Source: Henricia sp. BOLD:AAB3569
Taxonomy: Eukaryota > Echinodermata > Asteroidea > Spinulosida > Echinasteridae
Length of the DNA stretch: 64,000 nucleotides
Assembly (NCBI GenBank): GCA_037783545.1
Contig: JBBELK010000015.1
Location: forward strand, 1,054,001-1,118,000
Direction: 5' to 3'
Under the pieces are notes generated by a model. That model was given only the letters and a program-made list of their open reading frames with translations. It was not told where the DNA came from and ran no database searches. Of this stretch, positions 19,564 through 31,855 are shown in pieces. Position 1 is the stretch's first letter. Every line of letters starts with the position of its first letter. The translations under genes were made by a program, and so were the position numbers.

Positions 19564-19710
19564 CGGTGCTTATCTTTGATACAATAGCAGCACCCCTAGG
19601 AGCAAATGTGCACCATGTGAACATGATTTGCACCTTGAAAGGAGCGAGTCTGCACTTTAGGGGTGCACATTTCCTCCTATAGGGGTGCTGCTGTATCAAG
19701 ATAAGCACCC
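19564..19710. mobile_element. Fold-back element with 30-base inverted ends
   Basis: ggtgcttatctttgataca and its continuation caatagcagcaccccta pair with taggggtgctgctgtatcaagataagcacc at the other end, with about four mismatches. The interior is repeated tgcacc/ggtgca words. Confidence 0.8.
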
Positions 19711-19999
19711 CAATTGCACCCTAATCGCGAGGTTTAGACACGTTCTGCTTTAATTGAAAATGCATGCAGGTACCACTGCAATTTTAAATGGATTTTATAC
19801 AACTACATGTATATTCTGTATTATATTCGCCAATAAAAGATTTTATAAAATACATGAGGGTCGTGGCGCAGTTGTAAAACGTAAACTTTTACATGACATT
19901 CATATTTTGTACGTGAATGTGGGCGTCTCTGGGAGCTCCGATCTTACAATGGCCGATCGTTTTCATAATGGTGTTTCCTAAGATTTACTGTTTTGCGCC

Positions 20000-20370
20000 A
20001 CACATACCTGATCATTATGTCATTTCTTTTTGTCTCATCTGACCAGAGGACACCGTTCCAGAAAGCTTTATTCCTTGTCCCCGGCGATGCTCTTTATAGC
20101 ATACTCCAACCTAGCTTTTCGGTGTCGGTCTATGAGTGAAGGCCTCTTCCTTTCCCGGCACCATCTCAGCCCATGTTGATGCAGTACTTCTTGGCTGTAG
20201 ACGCTGATACATTCACTTTCCCGACCCAATCTTTTGGCATTAACTTGTGTCTTCTGCATGCCAGATCGTGGCGATAAACCAGTTTCAATGCCATTATTTT
20301 GAAATTTGAAAGCACCACGCAAAATAATGAAGACACTAACTGATGAACCCAAACTATAGTCATTTGGGTT
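20000..20370 (-). mobile_element. Degenerate Tc1/mariner-like transposase fragment
   Basis: The minus strand encodes RDRHRKARLEYAIK-like sequence (seen as LIDRHRKARLEYAIKS). After a frameshift and stop near 20070 it continues FWNGVLWSDETKRN. This order, a basic (R/K)H(R/K)KARL block followed by WxxVLWSDE with the first catalytic Asp, is typical of Tc1-type transposases. Frames are broken and the rest of the catalytic domain is missing, so it is dead. Confidence 0.7.
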
Positions 20371-21063
20371 ATGCAGAAAAGTTCAGTTTAATATTTCTGT
20401 CAAGGTGTATGTAAACGTTTGACCCATCTGTATCACTCGTGGTTGGGTGGGAAGCTTTTCAGTAGGGGGGTGTCCTGTGTACGAGCATTGCATACACTAT
20501 GCTAACATTCGGACAAAAGAGGTCCGCATAAACCAGGTAGCACCGTAACTGTGTGGACTTGCCCAGGTCCGCAGACGAGTTGTCTTAGCATTTTAAAAGG
20601 GATAAGGGAAGGGGGAGGGGTGTTCTCCCAAAAAGATGGATAAGGTGTGTAATGATGCCTTTAGACTAACTGTAAAGTTAGGGCGAAATGAAAAAATGAA
20701 AAAATATTTTTGGCCAAATTTTCTAAAGTATACACGAGAACAAAAAGAAGTCCGCATAGTGTATGGGGGTTGAGGGGGGTATAGGTTTGTGTTGGTATAG
20801 GCGAACTGTTATAGTACATGTACTGCTGTCTGGGTTCATAAAGAGTGGCGGTTTAGGTGGAAGATCCAAGCAACAGGTGTAAGATTCTCGAGTCAATGTT
20901 AAGATTCCAAGAACTTCCAGCTGTACGAGTCGACTGCCTTGACGGCGTCCAGGTCGGGGGAGTTGCGGGTAGTCTAGTGCAACAACGGTGAGCAACCAGA
21001 TAGTTGGTCGCTTTGTTATGGGTGGGTGTCTGTTGTAGGCGATCTATGACTATGAGGACAAGT
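20371..21063. other. Intergenic DNA, no gene recognised
   Basis: I see no conserved protein, RNA gene or clear inverted repeat, and the minus-strand ORFs at 20723-21179 overlap each other in different frames. Confidence 0.4.
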
Positions 21064-21212
21064 ATATTGTGCCTGGTGTGCAGGAGGTCGTTGGTTGAGT
21101 CCCACCTTGAGCACGCTATGTGTCTCGGGGAAGCACTGAGTATGTAGTGCTGATCATTATGTCGGGTAGGGCAAAACAACCCTTAATTAATATTAATTGT
21201 ACCCGACGCAAG
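21064..21212 (+). mobile_element. tRNA-derived SINE, family 2, copy 1
   Basis: caggaggtcgttggttgagtccc resembles a B box. It is followed by a body with gaagcactgagta and a 3' end acgcaag after gtcgggtagggcaaaacaa. It matches 23759-23912 closely. A short inverted remnant (gcttgcgtcgggga) lies near 58538. Confidence 0.75.
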
Positions 21213-21747
21213 CCAAATCGCACTCTCTTACAAGATGACGTTGACAATCCATTTCTTGCTTGGGAGAGGTTTTTTCTTCCCAAAGATCCCAGTGCGAGTC
21301 CGATATTGCCTAAATATATTTGGATTCAATATCAAGAATACCGATGATTTTGAAGAGCATAATTTGCCGTGTACCAACTATCCTTCATAATGCTCTGTAT
21401 CTAAACGTGGTCTGCCTACAAACGTGTGCTAGCGCCCTCGGCCTCGAAGACGCCAGCGAATTAACTTCACCGCTGTTATCGGCGCTATGCTGTGAACATT
21501 GTTATGAGTACATATTAAAGCACGTGCCATGCACGTCACTTTGTCAAGGAACAATACATAGTGCGGTGTAGCTAGGGACACCGATGTGTTGGGGTTTGGC
21601 CTTTGCCATATATGCCACGCACGATTAAACTTCCGGGTACACAATACTATAGTTTGTGCACAGTCGTCCTGATGCAGTTGGTTCGTGTACATGTATTTAT
21701 GCACAACTTGAGCTGGAAAGATTGTAAAACTTCGACGTTTTGCAAAG

Positions 21748-24700
21748 ATGAGTGCTGCTAACGGGAAGCACTGTGCTTCCGAAGGGGGTAGCCAAGAAGA
21801 ATTGTCCAGGAAACTTACAGCCGAAATACGCAAACTACAAAACAAATGCCACAGCAGTGGTATGTCCAAACACGAAGTCGAAGTTCTATTCAGCAACTCG
21901 AAACCGAACGGTAAATGTCGTGGTATTTCCTGGTACGTCAGCAGAACAAGTATTCGCTCATTTGTTTTAACTGTCTGCCTGCCAGTGGCACTTGGACTGC
22001 TAATTTTCTTCTGTCGTCGGGAGATTTTTGCCTACTTTATCAACGACCCATGTTTAATCGGAAGCAATTTTATAGTTGATGAGATGGGTCGACCGTTAGC
22101 GTCGTGCGAGCAGTGCCGCAACATGACGAGCGTACCCGTGTATGAGACGATAACATCGGCCGAGTTTCTAGCCAATCACGCTTACAACCTCAGGCCGGCC
22201 CTTATTACTGGGGCCACAGCGTCATGGACCGCCATGGAAACATTCAGTTTCAATTACTTAAAGGAACTTTATGGTGAACATCCCGAAGCGTTGGATGGAG
22301 TTGAGGAGGACTGTCAGTTCTTCCCGTATAATACTGAATTCGGTTCCCTTAAAGAGGCATTCCAGATGTCTGCAGATAGAGCGGCACTCAAAGAAGGCGA
22401 GAAAAACTGGTATTTTGGATGGTAAGTACCGAATTGCTATTGGTGTGAATTTTGAAGTTGACATGTAGGTCTACTGTTGGACTAAAATGCAATGACAGCC
22501 TATATCAGTATGTGTAGATTGAAAATAAAATTAAAAAACAACAGGGTAAATAAATGGGTAAAACATGTATACTAAATTCTGTTCAAACCTCAAAGAATTA
22601 GAAATATTTTTGTACTCTACACAAAAGGAAGGAACAATCCTTCCTCCATGTACCTGCTGATGTCAAGTACACTCTTGTGGTTCAAATTTGGAATTTGTTT
22701 TCTTCAAATGACTTTTTTCACCTATTCCTGTGACAAGGTGTGTCTGTCATGCAGATACAATTGTCTAATCATATACAAAATCATTCAAGCCGAATGCATA
22801 CTGTACCCTCAATAAAATATTTGTGTGCACCCCACAATATCCCAAACTTATTGCGAGTATAGTGTTAATTTTAGTTTATACACATGCAGGTCACAAAAGG
22901 TATATAGGGAAGCTGCCAGAACTTTGGGAAATGTTGAACAAATCCCTTGCACATAATTGAAGTGCCATCCAATCACCTGTACAGTACAAGAACTGTGAAA
23001 TAAATTGACCTCCTGTACAAAAGCCATTTTGTAGTGTCACCAAAATACCAATACATGCGCATGTACTTGTTAGGCTCAGCTGCTATGGTAATAACCCCAC
23101 AAACCGGGGTAGACCTTTGCTTTTGCAGTAGACATTAAGCCGAGTTGTTGCACTGTGGATCTTAAAGGCTCATTATATCACTTGCAATGACCAAGAATTT
23201 TACTTCACGACTTGTTGGAAATTGATGACTGAAAATGGTGTTAAAATTGGTGTATGCTCATTTTTTAACATGAACTCGACACCTAAACATGGATGCGTCT
23301 GTGTTTGGTCTTCAGCTGAAATTGCTATCAACAACATTTTTCTCCTTTTCCGTTGTGGTACATTTGCTGATTGTTTTAACTTATTTTTCGAGCATAATTT
23401 GATTTAGTCTATTTTAATACAAAATTAATTCTGATTTTTAACATCGTTCTTGAATTAAAAGTCTTGTTCATTTCTAGTTTAAATTTCTGTAATTTACATG
23501 AAATTATAATTGAAATGACGATAATTGATATAAGTTTTGCCTTGTGTTTGCAGGAGTAATTGTGATCCACTTGTTGCTGCCGAATTGCGTCGACACTACA
23601 AGACGCCATATTTTCTCCCAGAGAGTTCAGAGTCTAGTGCGCTGGACTGGATCTTTATGGGCGGCCCAGGAAAAGGAGCTGGGATTCATGTACGTGTAAT
23701 TAATAATTATTGTGACCTATCCACTACAGAGACACCTCAATAGATTTGTTAAGATGTTTGCCTTGTTTGCGGGAGGTCGTGGGTTCGAGTTCCACCCGAG
23801 CACGCTATTAAATTGTTCATAGTGTCTTGGGAAAGCACCGAGTATAGTGTTAATAATTACGTCGGGTAGGGCAGAACAAACCCTGAGTAACATTCAGTTT
23901 CCCCGACGCAAGTTTAATCAATTTAATTTTTGATAAATTTTCAATCAAAACGTGATAAATTTTGTTTGTTTTGGACTGAACTTCAGACGTTCCCTTTAAA
24001 GGCCCATTGTATCATTTGCAAATTTTCGAGTTCACAAGAGAGAAAAACTAACTCAAAGTGTTGATAGCCATGGTAACGAACACCGCATGAATTTATTTCT
24101 GCCCAATATGGTACTTTCTGTAAGAAATTAACTGAAGGTGGTTTTTAAACAAAATGTGTGTGCACACACATTTCTTTACCATTCACTCAAAAAATGCATA
24201 GATTTTAAAGGTTTTCTTCAAGCATTGCTGCATCTATGTAGCTGAAATATCTGCAGACTAGTTTACCAACATTCTTCTTATGCCCTTATTCCAGGAATTT
24301 GATAACATGTTTCATCTTGAAGATGATACATTGGGCCTTTAACTTTCAGTAATCAATATTTGAATTATTTGAATAGCTGGACAATGTTCAGAAGCCGTCC
24401 TGGCAGGCCCAACTATCTGGCAAAAAGACATGGACCCTACTGCCACTACCAGAATGTGAGGATATCTGTCACATTATGGATGTGACTGTCAACACTGGAG
24501 ATATCAGTGAGTGCTCACAAAAATATAAACATAACATTTCAATTTTTTGGGGGTGGGAAGGGGGCATTAATAGATATATTTTTTTGCATTTTCTAAACTG
24601 GCATACATTGTAATACATACCTGATGAATTAAGCTCTCATCATACATACCTTATTATCGTTTACTGTAGAAGACAGAAAATCCTACAAATTATTTGTTTT

Positions 24701-25649
24701 CACTTGCCAGCAAATGTATACACCAATCCGAGCTGTAAAGTCATGGTCCGTGTACGTCCGCCATAGCTGGGGGCCATCCAGTGCCATGAACTGTGGGTTT
24801 TGTGTTGATGATATGCTGTTACATTATGTTGTCACTTCGAACAATTTTGCGCGTTTATTTGCTTGTGAAGCCTGTGTACGCGTGTGTACGCGTTGTGCGC
24901 TGTTCGATTTAACAACAAGACAAAGCGCCCAGTTCATGGCAGTGGATGGCCCCCAGTAATGGCGGACGTGCAGGGAAGGAGTCCTTAGCAACCGGCTTCG
25001 TGTATAGACCCAGTCACACTTCAGTACATTATATAAATTTTATTTTTATGCCATTAGAAAAAATGCTAACATTACCGTAACTTAAAGGTACCGAATAGTG
25101 CGTTTTGTGTCAAATCAATACGATGTTCGTAGAAAGAAAAAGTACCTGCAAAAGCACTGACATCAGGAATTGTTCAATTGACTGTGTGGCTTATTCTAGG
25201 GCCTTTGGGAAATCAAGATACGGAAGAATATGGTCACGCGAGAGTACATGTATGTAGTCTACAAGGGGTCGTCCAAAGTTGTCAACATTTTCACGGTTCT
25301 ACAGAGCGTAGTATTTTTCAAGACCTCTCTCCTCCCCATCCCCCCGAAACACTACTTATCAATATTTGTGTCACTACCGTGAAATGTCAACATTTTACAG
25401 CGCATATAAAGTCGTACGCAGCCTTCGAAGCCCCTCCCCCTTCCTATAACTTTGAACGTCCGCTAAAAGTAGACAACCAATAAAAGCATATTATGTGATC
25501 ATATTTTTACTATCTAAAGTTAGAAGTTTGGCAATAATTCAGTGCCTTTTTCATATCCTACAGTTGTTCTGGATACCAACCAGTGGTACCACACCACACA
25601 GATTCATCCGGGCCAAATCAGCATCACCATTGGCTCCGAGTTTGACTAA
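21748..25649 (+). CDS. Type II membrane protein with JmjC/cupin-like Fe(II)/2-oxoglutarate oxygenase domain, 341 aa, 4 exons
   Basis: Exons are 21748-22421, 23554-23689, 24377-24506 and 25564-25649. All introns are GT-AG, the phases agree, and the spliced frame is 342 codons including TAA. Residues 1-71 are a hydrophilic, Lys/Ser-rich cytosolic part. Residues 72-88 (FVLTVCLPVALGLLIFF) are a signal-anchor followed by Arg-Arg. The rest would lie in the lumen or outside. The catalytic core shows GGPGKGAGIHLDN with the HxD pair His270/Asp272, then WQAQLSGKKTWTL, GDIIVLDTNQWYH with distal His323, and ISITIGSEFD at the C terminus. HxD...H is the iron triad of JmjC/cupin hydroxylases. Substrate unknown; hydroxylation or demethylation is possible. 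The start is the first ATG of the long exon. An antisense ORF at 21429-21896 is a shadow. Confidence 0.87.
23759..23912 (+). mobile_element. tRNA-derived SINE, family 2, copy 2
   Basis: B box gtgggttcgagttcc, then the same body as 21064-21212 (ggaaagcaccgagtatagtgtt, gtcgggtagggcagaacaa) and the same ccgacgcaag end. It lies in intron 2 of the oxygenase gene. Confidence 0.8.
23996..24342. mobile_element. Fold-back element with ttaaaggcccattgtatcat ends
   Basis: The left end ttaaaggcccattgtatcat and the right end atgatacattgggcctttaa are inverted copies with a single mismatch. It sits in intron 2 of the oxygenase gene. A diverged relative of the left end is at about 23164. Confidence 0.75.
24717..25006. 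mobile_element. MITE family with tatacac/gtgtata ends, copy 2
   Basis: It is a reverse-orientation relative of 15451-15736. It has the same ends and interior blocks, for example ggttttgtgttgatgatatgct and gcgcgtttatttgcttg. It lies in intron 3 of the oxygenase gene. Confidence 0.85.
25024..25250. repeat. Dispersed repeat, also at 28522-28848
   Basis: acattatataaattttattttt and then cgatgttcgtagaaagaaaa, through ggcttattctagggcctttggga, are shared almost exactly with 28522-28848. There the copy has about 90 extra bases in the middle. No protein is encoded in common. This copy lies in intron 3 of the oxygenase gene. Confidence 0.8.
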
Positions 25650-25673
25650 AGAAGTGAAATAATGATCACTCCC

Positions 25674-26272
25674 TAAAGCCCGCCGCACACGTGAGGTCGT
25701 TTGCTGAGCAAACGGTCACTCGTGGCCGTTTGCTCAGCACTTGGCTCACGTGTGCGGTGAAATTTTGCTGCGTTTTTTGCCTCGTGAGGCCGTGAGCCAA
25801 ATATCTAACGTGTTTGATATTTTTTGCCTCGCGTGGCCAAAATCTCACCGTGTGCGGGGGTGATGAGCCAAGTGCTGAGCTAAAATGATTGTAGCTGGCC
25901 AATTAAAAACCATCCCCATATTCACGTGATATGAATACAGTGCGCGCGGGCACCGCTTAGGTCACCAAACTTTTGCTAAAGTGTGGTGACCTTGGCGGGG
26001 TTCGCGTGCGCGCGCTGTTTTCGTATCGCGCGCGTGGTTTTGATTGGCCAGCTACATTCATTTTAGCTCAGCACTTGGCTCATCACCCCCGCACACGTGA
26101 GATTTTGGCCACGCGAGGCAAAAAATATCAAACACGTTAGATATTTGGCTCACGGCCTCGCGAGGCAAGAAATCCAGCAAAATAGCCACCGCACACGTGA
26201 GCCAAGTGCTGAGCAAACGGCCACGAATGACCGTTTGCTCAGCAAACGACCTCACGTGTGCGGCGGGCTTAA
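25674..26272. mobile_element. 600-bp near-perfect palindrome, TIR agcccgccgcacac
   Basis: The two arms are complementary over nearly their whole length. From the ends inward they read gcccgccgcacacgtgaggtcg, then tgctgagcaaacgg, then cgtttgatattttttgcctcg. The centre (25880-26060) has gccaattaaaaaccatccccata and a smaller palindrome around tcaccaaacttttgctaaagtgtggtga. It carries repeated cacacgtgag words. The central 350 bases recur at 46621-47218. It lies just 3' of the oxygenase stop codon. Confidence 0.92.
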
Positions 26273-26429
26273 GATGGCTTCAAGTTCCCTGCTTGGCTAG
26301 ATTGGACCTAGCATCATCCTGTTTTCATTGTGTCCCCAAGTACTGTTTGTAAGATAATTTTTAACACGTGTTATTTTTTTTGGAAAGAAATTTTGATCCG
26401 TGTCTATACTGCTCACTAAAAATAAAACT

Positions 26430-26830
26430 TAAAGGCAGAACACACGATTGGTAAACCGTTACAAATGGTTTTATCTCCCTGTGTGATTGAAGATATGAAT
26501 GATTAAAATCAACCTCAGCAAAAATCAGCTCCGTACTTTGTCTAACTTTTGAGAAAACAGTCAGAAAAGGCTTTACGGTCACTTCGCCCCAAAACCATTC
26601 CGCCCCGAACCCGAAGTGGTTTTGGGGCAAGGTGGCTTTTGGGGCTAAGTGGTTCAGGGCTAAGTGGTGCAGGGCGAAATAGTTTTGGGGCGAAGTGAAT
26701 TTTCGTCTCAGGAGACGAAAATTAATTGTTTTACTCATTTCTCAAAAACTAAAGCACTTTAGACAAAACCATTTCAGGGGAAGTTTACTGATTTTCGAGA
26801 TTACCAATGATGTTTTCTAACTTCAAACAA
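26430..26830. mobile_element. Fold-back element with nested gcgaagtga element
   Basis: The outer ends resemble ttaaaggcagaacacacgattggtaa and ttaccaatgatg, related to the 94-bp element at 56438-56531. Inside, 26579-26698 has perfect ends tcacttcgccccaaaac and gttttggggcgaagtga. It also holds repeats of ggggctaagtggt. Confidence 0.7.
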
Positions 26831-27690
26831 AATTTTCTAAATATTTTCGATATTTTTAGGTTTTAATTTTTAATGGTTTTTATAGTAAATGATATAAAAA
26901 GCGAACCTGATGAGTGGCAACGTACGTATCAGATGTGCCTTATTATATTAATTACTGTAAACAAAATTTGTGGAGAAAAGCTGGGCAAATTTATCAACGG
27001 CACAAAATACTCGGCAAATATATTCCGTGGCATTTTGGGTCGGGTATGAGCCTGTTTTAGCAAAGTAAACATATCACAGGAAAAGCTTCTTTCCTGAAAG
27101 ACCAATTATTCATCATTGCGGTGTTAGCGTTTGGTCGGGCATGTTTTTCCACCTGCAGATTCCCGTGTTATCTAAAATAAATGCGGTTCCTGAATCCCAT
27201 GCTAGAGGCACAAAAACCTTTTAAAACAAAATCCACTTTCCTTCGGTTGATAATTTACCTAAAGCACCATTAGTGTGACTGATGATTAAACGCTGTAGCA
27301 TGACATGAGTGGAAAGTAATGTATAGTGCAATATGACACCATGTAAGTATCCATTAACCATTGCATTATTTTCAATAACATAAAAAAAATTACTTTGCGT
27401 CGCCAAAAATGCCTTACTCAATGTACATTGCATGCACTAGCAAATTTTACTTCGAGGATCAGGAATGGGTACTCAGACAAAAAAAACACTTTCCAATGAA
27501 TAAAAATAGGCATATGTATATTTTACATCCGAATTTTCCATTAAAGTTCAACACCAATTAAAAAACCTTTTAAAATCTATAATTTATTTGCTTGGTTTTT
27601 CCTTTTATAAAAGTGCACGTGAATTTCACTTCCCCCGTCAGTGCAGCCATGCAGCCACGCACCCCCGTCAGTGCAGCCGTGCAGCCACGT
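26831..27690. other. Intergenic DNA with a short GC-rich duplication
   Basis: No gene is recognised. Near 27632-27692 a 29-base unit (cccccgtcagtgcagcc, then gtgcagccacg) is tandemly duplicated; the rest is AT-rich. Confidence 0.45.
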
Positions 27691-27696
27691 GATTCT

Positions 27697-27897
27697 TAGG
27701 TTAAAACACATCAAGCTATCGCCATCACTTGCAACTTTTAAAACATCACTTAAAACACATTTGATGAAATCTCATTAACTGACTGAACTCCATGATTGTG
27801 ATATTAGATTTTTAATGTGTCTCGCTGCGCCATGAGCATCTTTTTTGATGGATACCGGCGCATTATAAATTTTCATTATTATTATTATTATTATTAA
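27697..27897 (+). mobile_element. 3' end of a LINE (truncated)
   Basis: The frame across 27714-27765 reads like LSPSLATFKTSLKTHLM. This resembles the C-terminal tail common to L2/CR1-like LINE reverse transcriptases. After it come a short 3' UTR with gcgccatgagcat and ggcgcattataaa and an attattatt tail. Only the last 200 bases are present. Confidence 0.6.
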
Positions 27898-28521
27898 AAT
27901 GAAATACATTTTCTGGAAAAATCTGAACACACTCCTTTAAACAGCGGAATGAAAAACAAACACTGGGTATCCAATCTTCCAATCTTCTGGTCTGCATTAG
28001 AGTAACCTGAAACCTTTCAAGTTGTAAAATACAAACACTCATCACCCTGCATTATGGGGAGCAAATACTCTAAGCCCAACACTTCAGACATCGACTTATT
28101 TGCATCAAATTTCTCAAACGTGCAGTAATGTATGTCTTCTGTAAACAGGGAAAACTCGAGGCAATGTGTGTTTATCAGACTTCAATCTACCTTGTTACTG
28201 TGCTCATTAACATCATAACATTGTATGAAGGGACCAAAATGGAAAGGCTGTAAATCAGACAGGATTTTGGGCAGGCTCATTAGGGAGTACTAGAAGACAC
28301 AAAACACAGAATTATTTCCTGTCACGACAGCACCGCTTTGTTTATCAACTCCTTATCTTATAAAGTGCATGTGAATCTTCTAAAACGTTCTCTGCAGAAT
28401 GAATCGGATTTCACACTATAATCTGAATGCGACGGACGAGCATTGTGTTTTTGTGACACTCCTGAACCAAAACATTTGTTAAAAAGAGTTGTAAAAAAAT
28501 CATGCACCTGGAGAATTCATA

Positions 28522-29213
28522 CATTATATAAATTTTATTTTTATGCAATTAGAAAAAAACGCTAACATTACCGTAGTGCGTTTTGTGTCAAATCAATTCA
28601 CACATGTGCAGGCACGAAATCGTGGGAGCAAATATTGTTGAACATCAGTTTTCATGCCATTTTGGGTAGAACGTACGTACGTGCACCGCGCAGCAAATTA
28701 AAAATATTGGTGTGTGGGTCGATGTTCGTAGAAAGAAAAAGTACCTGCAGAAGCACTGACGTCAGGAATTGTTCAATTGACTGTGTGGCTTATTCTAGGG
28801 CCTTTGGGAAATCAAGATATGGAAGACTATGATCACGCGAGAGTATCAGATTTAGCAGGAAAACATTCACATTTCGATGATTATTAGCAATCATGTCAAC
28901 TTTAGCCTGACAGTTAAATGCTAATTCCAAGTGTGAAATAAAGCATTTGAGAGAATTGTTCAAATAAATATTTTCTTTCCACAGTAAAGGGGGCATTTTG
29001 GCAACACAGATATGTTACATTTTACGAGCGTATATAGGAAATTTGTAAACAGGGTTTTTTAGAAAGGCATGTTGTCACACTATTTGTAACCCTTTTTGGG
29101 CCTAAGTTATCTCTTCAGAACAACTGAAACTTATTTCTTTTATTTTGAGACCAGACAAAGGTATTTTCTGGAAAATATGGTCTGTTGCCAAATGCCCCCT
29201 TTTATTTATTCAC
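28522..29213. repeat. Dispersed repeat followed by a half palindrome element
   Basis: 28522-28848 matches 25024-25250. 28982-29213 has ends agtaaagggggcattttggca and tgccaaatgccccctttta, and it matches the right arm of the palindrome at 52828-53215 (cagggttttttagaaaggcatgttg). No gene is recognised. Confidence 0.75.
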
Positions 29214-30057
29214 GTGACATTTCACCTCAAGTGAGACTGTTTTCTAAGTTGTAAAACTATTCCTGCTTACACGTGCGTACATGGTCTTGCATTTTGTGGA
29301 CACGATAATCCACGCCTGAGTACGCATACATTATAAGACGCTGTTTATCTTATCTTCTATCTTCATAGCCATTAGGGCAAAGGCATTCTCCGATAATCAT
29401 CTTTCAAATTTGCACTCTCCGAGTTCAATCCAACACAGGATACACTGCTTGGCAGTGCGAGTATTTATACCTTACAAATTGCGCCTCTGGGCTTTTGCGC
29501 ACTATAGAGATTTCAGCACCTATGACGCAGCTATTTTCTTGCTTTTCTGAGTTGGCGACATTACAGTTTCTAGAAAGCTTTTATAAGCACTTGAGTATAT
29601 ATAAGCACTGCCGACTGCATAAAATGCCATCTGGCTGCTAATTACCCCAGTATCGGTATATTTAATCTTGATAAAGCGAGCAATTTTTAACAACGGCATA
29701 GTGGTAAGTTCTTCCTTTTAACCAGCCATTTAAATTGGGTGAATTTTGAAGAATAAAATACTCTAAATACCAAGATAAATAGAGTGGGATGCTGTTGTGT
29801 GAACATTAATTTCATTGTACCAACCAACCATCTCTGTTTTGTTATTTCCCAGTTCGCTACAATAATCAACTGTGACACACAACACTGTGAATCCTATATT
29901 ATACTAACACACTGTAAATGGTTAACTTAGTGAAATTTAAATTCAAGGTTTAATAACATTGTCATATTAACTCTGACCATGTTGAATTTCACATTGTAAC
30001 AATGTTAGCATTTTTGAAATTGTAACTTCTGAAAATTGTGTTCTACAGAAACTGGGG
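29214..30057. other. Intergenic DNA, nothing recognised
   Basis: No conserved frame, RNA gene or repeat family is visible; the sequence is AT-rich with scattered short ORFs. Confidence 0.4.
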
Positions 30058-31103
30058 GCCATATCTAATGAGTTTATGGCACAGATATCTATTAACAACA
30101 AGATAGGAAACGGAGGCCGTACGCGCATAACCGCACCTTCTCATTAGCATAGTTTTGGGCACCCTCGTTTACATACTTTTGGGAACCATTTGCATAGTTT
30201 TGGGCACCATTTGCATATTTGCGTGGTTTAAGCCACCTCATTTGCATGATTTTAGGCACTTCTACATGGGTTTTCGCGCATGTGCACAGATGAAATCTGC
30301 TGTCGCGTGACTCGCGTCGCGTCCTCAAGTTTGGATACATGCGATGCACACACGCGATTAGGGGTAGTGTATGCAAAGCCCTATTCGTGACGTGCGCGCT
30401 GTATTGGCACACGTACGCATACACCAGAAGGATGAACGAACTTGGTTGCTAAGCTGTATACGTATATATTGGTATTTTTGTGCACAATTTAGCGTGACTT
30501 TTTGCCATTTTCCTCCGGATTAAGCAGTTTGGTGATGTGTAGGGGATTTCTAAACCCGTCAATGCCCGAGATTAGTACACACGGAACCTTGTTTGCGCAT
30601 CGTCTTCCAGCACAAGGTAGACAATTTGAAAACCTTTCTTATAAAGTTTGTGCCATGTTTTTGGAACTTCATATTCCGGACTCCTTCCGCTATGTAGTAT
30701 GCGGTAAGGAGTCCATACCGTCGCGACGACAGTCAAAATTGTCTTAAATAAACCTTGCATTATTGCGGCAGATTCTATTCTGTAAAGATATTGCTTCAAT
30801 TAGATACAATATTCAAACTACATCACCTTTATAGCTCCATGGTTACAAGTTTAAAGTATATTTTCATCATAATAAGCCCGGAATTCGCGCCACACTGGTC
30901 AAAAACAAGATGGCCGTTTTTAAATTTTTTTCTCCGGGTAATTTAATTTTGACGTCATGAGATCAAACATAAATTACATAAATATTTAATATTACGCACG
31001 CGCACACGTTCGGAACCGCCCCAAGCCGGTTACGGTAATGTGCCATTCAATAACACAGTCGTTTCCTATCTTGTTGTTAATGGAAATCACTCATCAGATA
31101 TAG
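30058..31103. mobile_element. TIR-bounded element of about 1 kb, non-autonomous
   Basis: The left end ccatatctaatgag plus attaacaacaagataggaaacg pairs with cgtttcctatcttgttgttaat plus ctcatcagatatag at the right. Internal short repeats include ttgcatagttttgggcacc. No transposase-like frame was found. The right end touches the next element. Confidence 0.65.
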
Positions 31104-31244
31104 TAGAGTCATTTTCATGGAATCCGTGACCATTTTTAGCATAGCTTTTTTTATTGATGGATTTGATGACAAGAACAAATTTTAAGAAAAATTTGCTTCC
31201 ATACACCTCCCAAAAGTGACGGCTAACTTTTTTTATAGAACTAT

Positions 31245-31600
31245 TTCAAAATTGGTGCTGACGCCATATTGAAAATCATAAAAACTTATATCTCTGGAAC
31301 CAGTTGAGTCATAATAACAAACAAGGTGTCATTTTCTACTATTAATTACAGCATCACAAATCTGCAAGAATTGTATTTATGACGCTTGGGGGTCATCTTG
31401 ATCTCTAAATCCAAGATGGCTGCCGACGCCATCTTGAAAACATAAAAAAGTGGTATCTTTGGAACAAGAGTCATGAGAACGAACGAGGTGTCATTCTCTA
31501 CTAATTATAGCATCACAAATCTGCTAGAATGATATTTATTTCGTTTTTGGACCATCTGGACCTCTAAATCCAAGATGGCTACAGACGCCCTCTTGAAAAT
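31245..31600. repeat. Tandem duplication of about 160 bases
   Basis: The unit contains gacgccatcttgaaaa, ggtgtcattttctacta, agcatcacaaatctgc and ctctaaatccaagatggct. It occurs twice with the start of a third copy at about 31585. Confidence 0.75.
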
Positions 31601-31663
31601 GTTAAGTGTATATTTGCTGCCATGTAGATAAGGTACCGTAGAATGACAACATGGACAAGTGAA

Positions 31664-31855
31664 GTTTATTTCTCATTAGTGTCGGCACGGCAAACTCACT
31701 AGAAGTATACCGGCAGGTTTATTTATCATTAGTGTTGGCATAGCAACCTCACTAGAAGTATACCAGCAGGTTTATTTGTCATTTAGTGTTGGCATTGCAA
31801 ACTCACTAGAAGTATACCGGCAGGTTTATTTCTCATTAGTGTTGGCACGGCAAAC
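31664..31855. repeat. Minisatellite, 53-base unit, about 3.6 copies
   Basis: Units start with gtttatt at 31664, 31717, 31770 and 31824. Each holds cattagtgttggca and cactagaagtatacc. Unit lengths are 53, 53 and 54, and the last is partial. Confidence 0.92.

Noticed and set aside
21429..21896. 155-codon minus-strand ORF
   Set aside because: Overlaps the promoter and first exon of the oxygenase gene on the other strand and has no family features.
25666..26300. ORFs in both strands with ANDLT/HVCGG motifs
   Set aside because: Arms of the 600-bp fold-back element.
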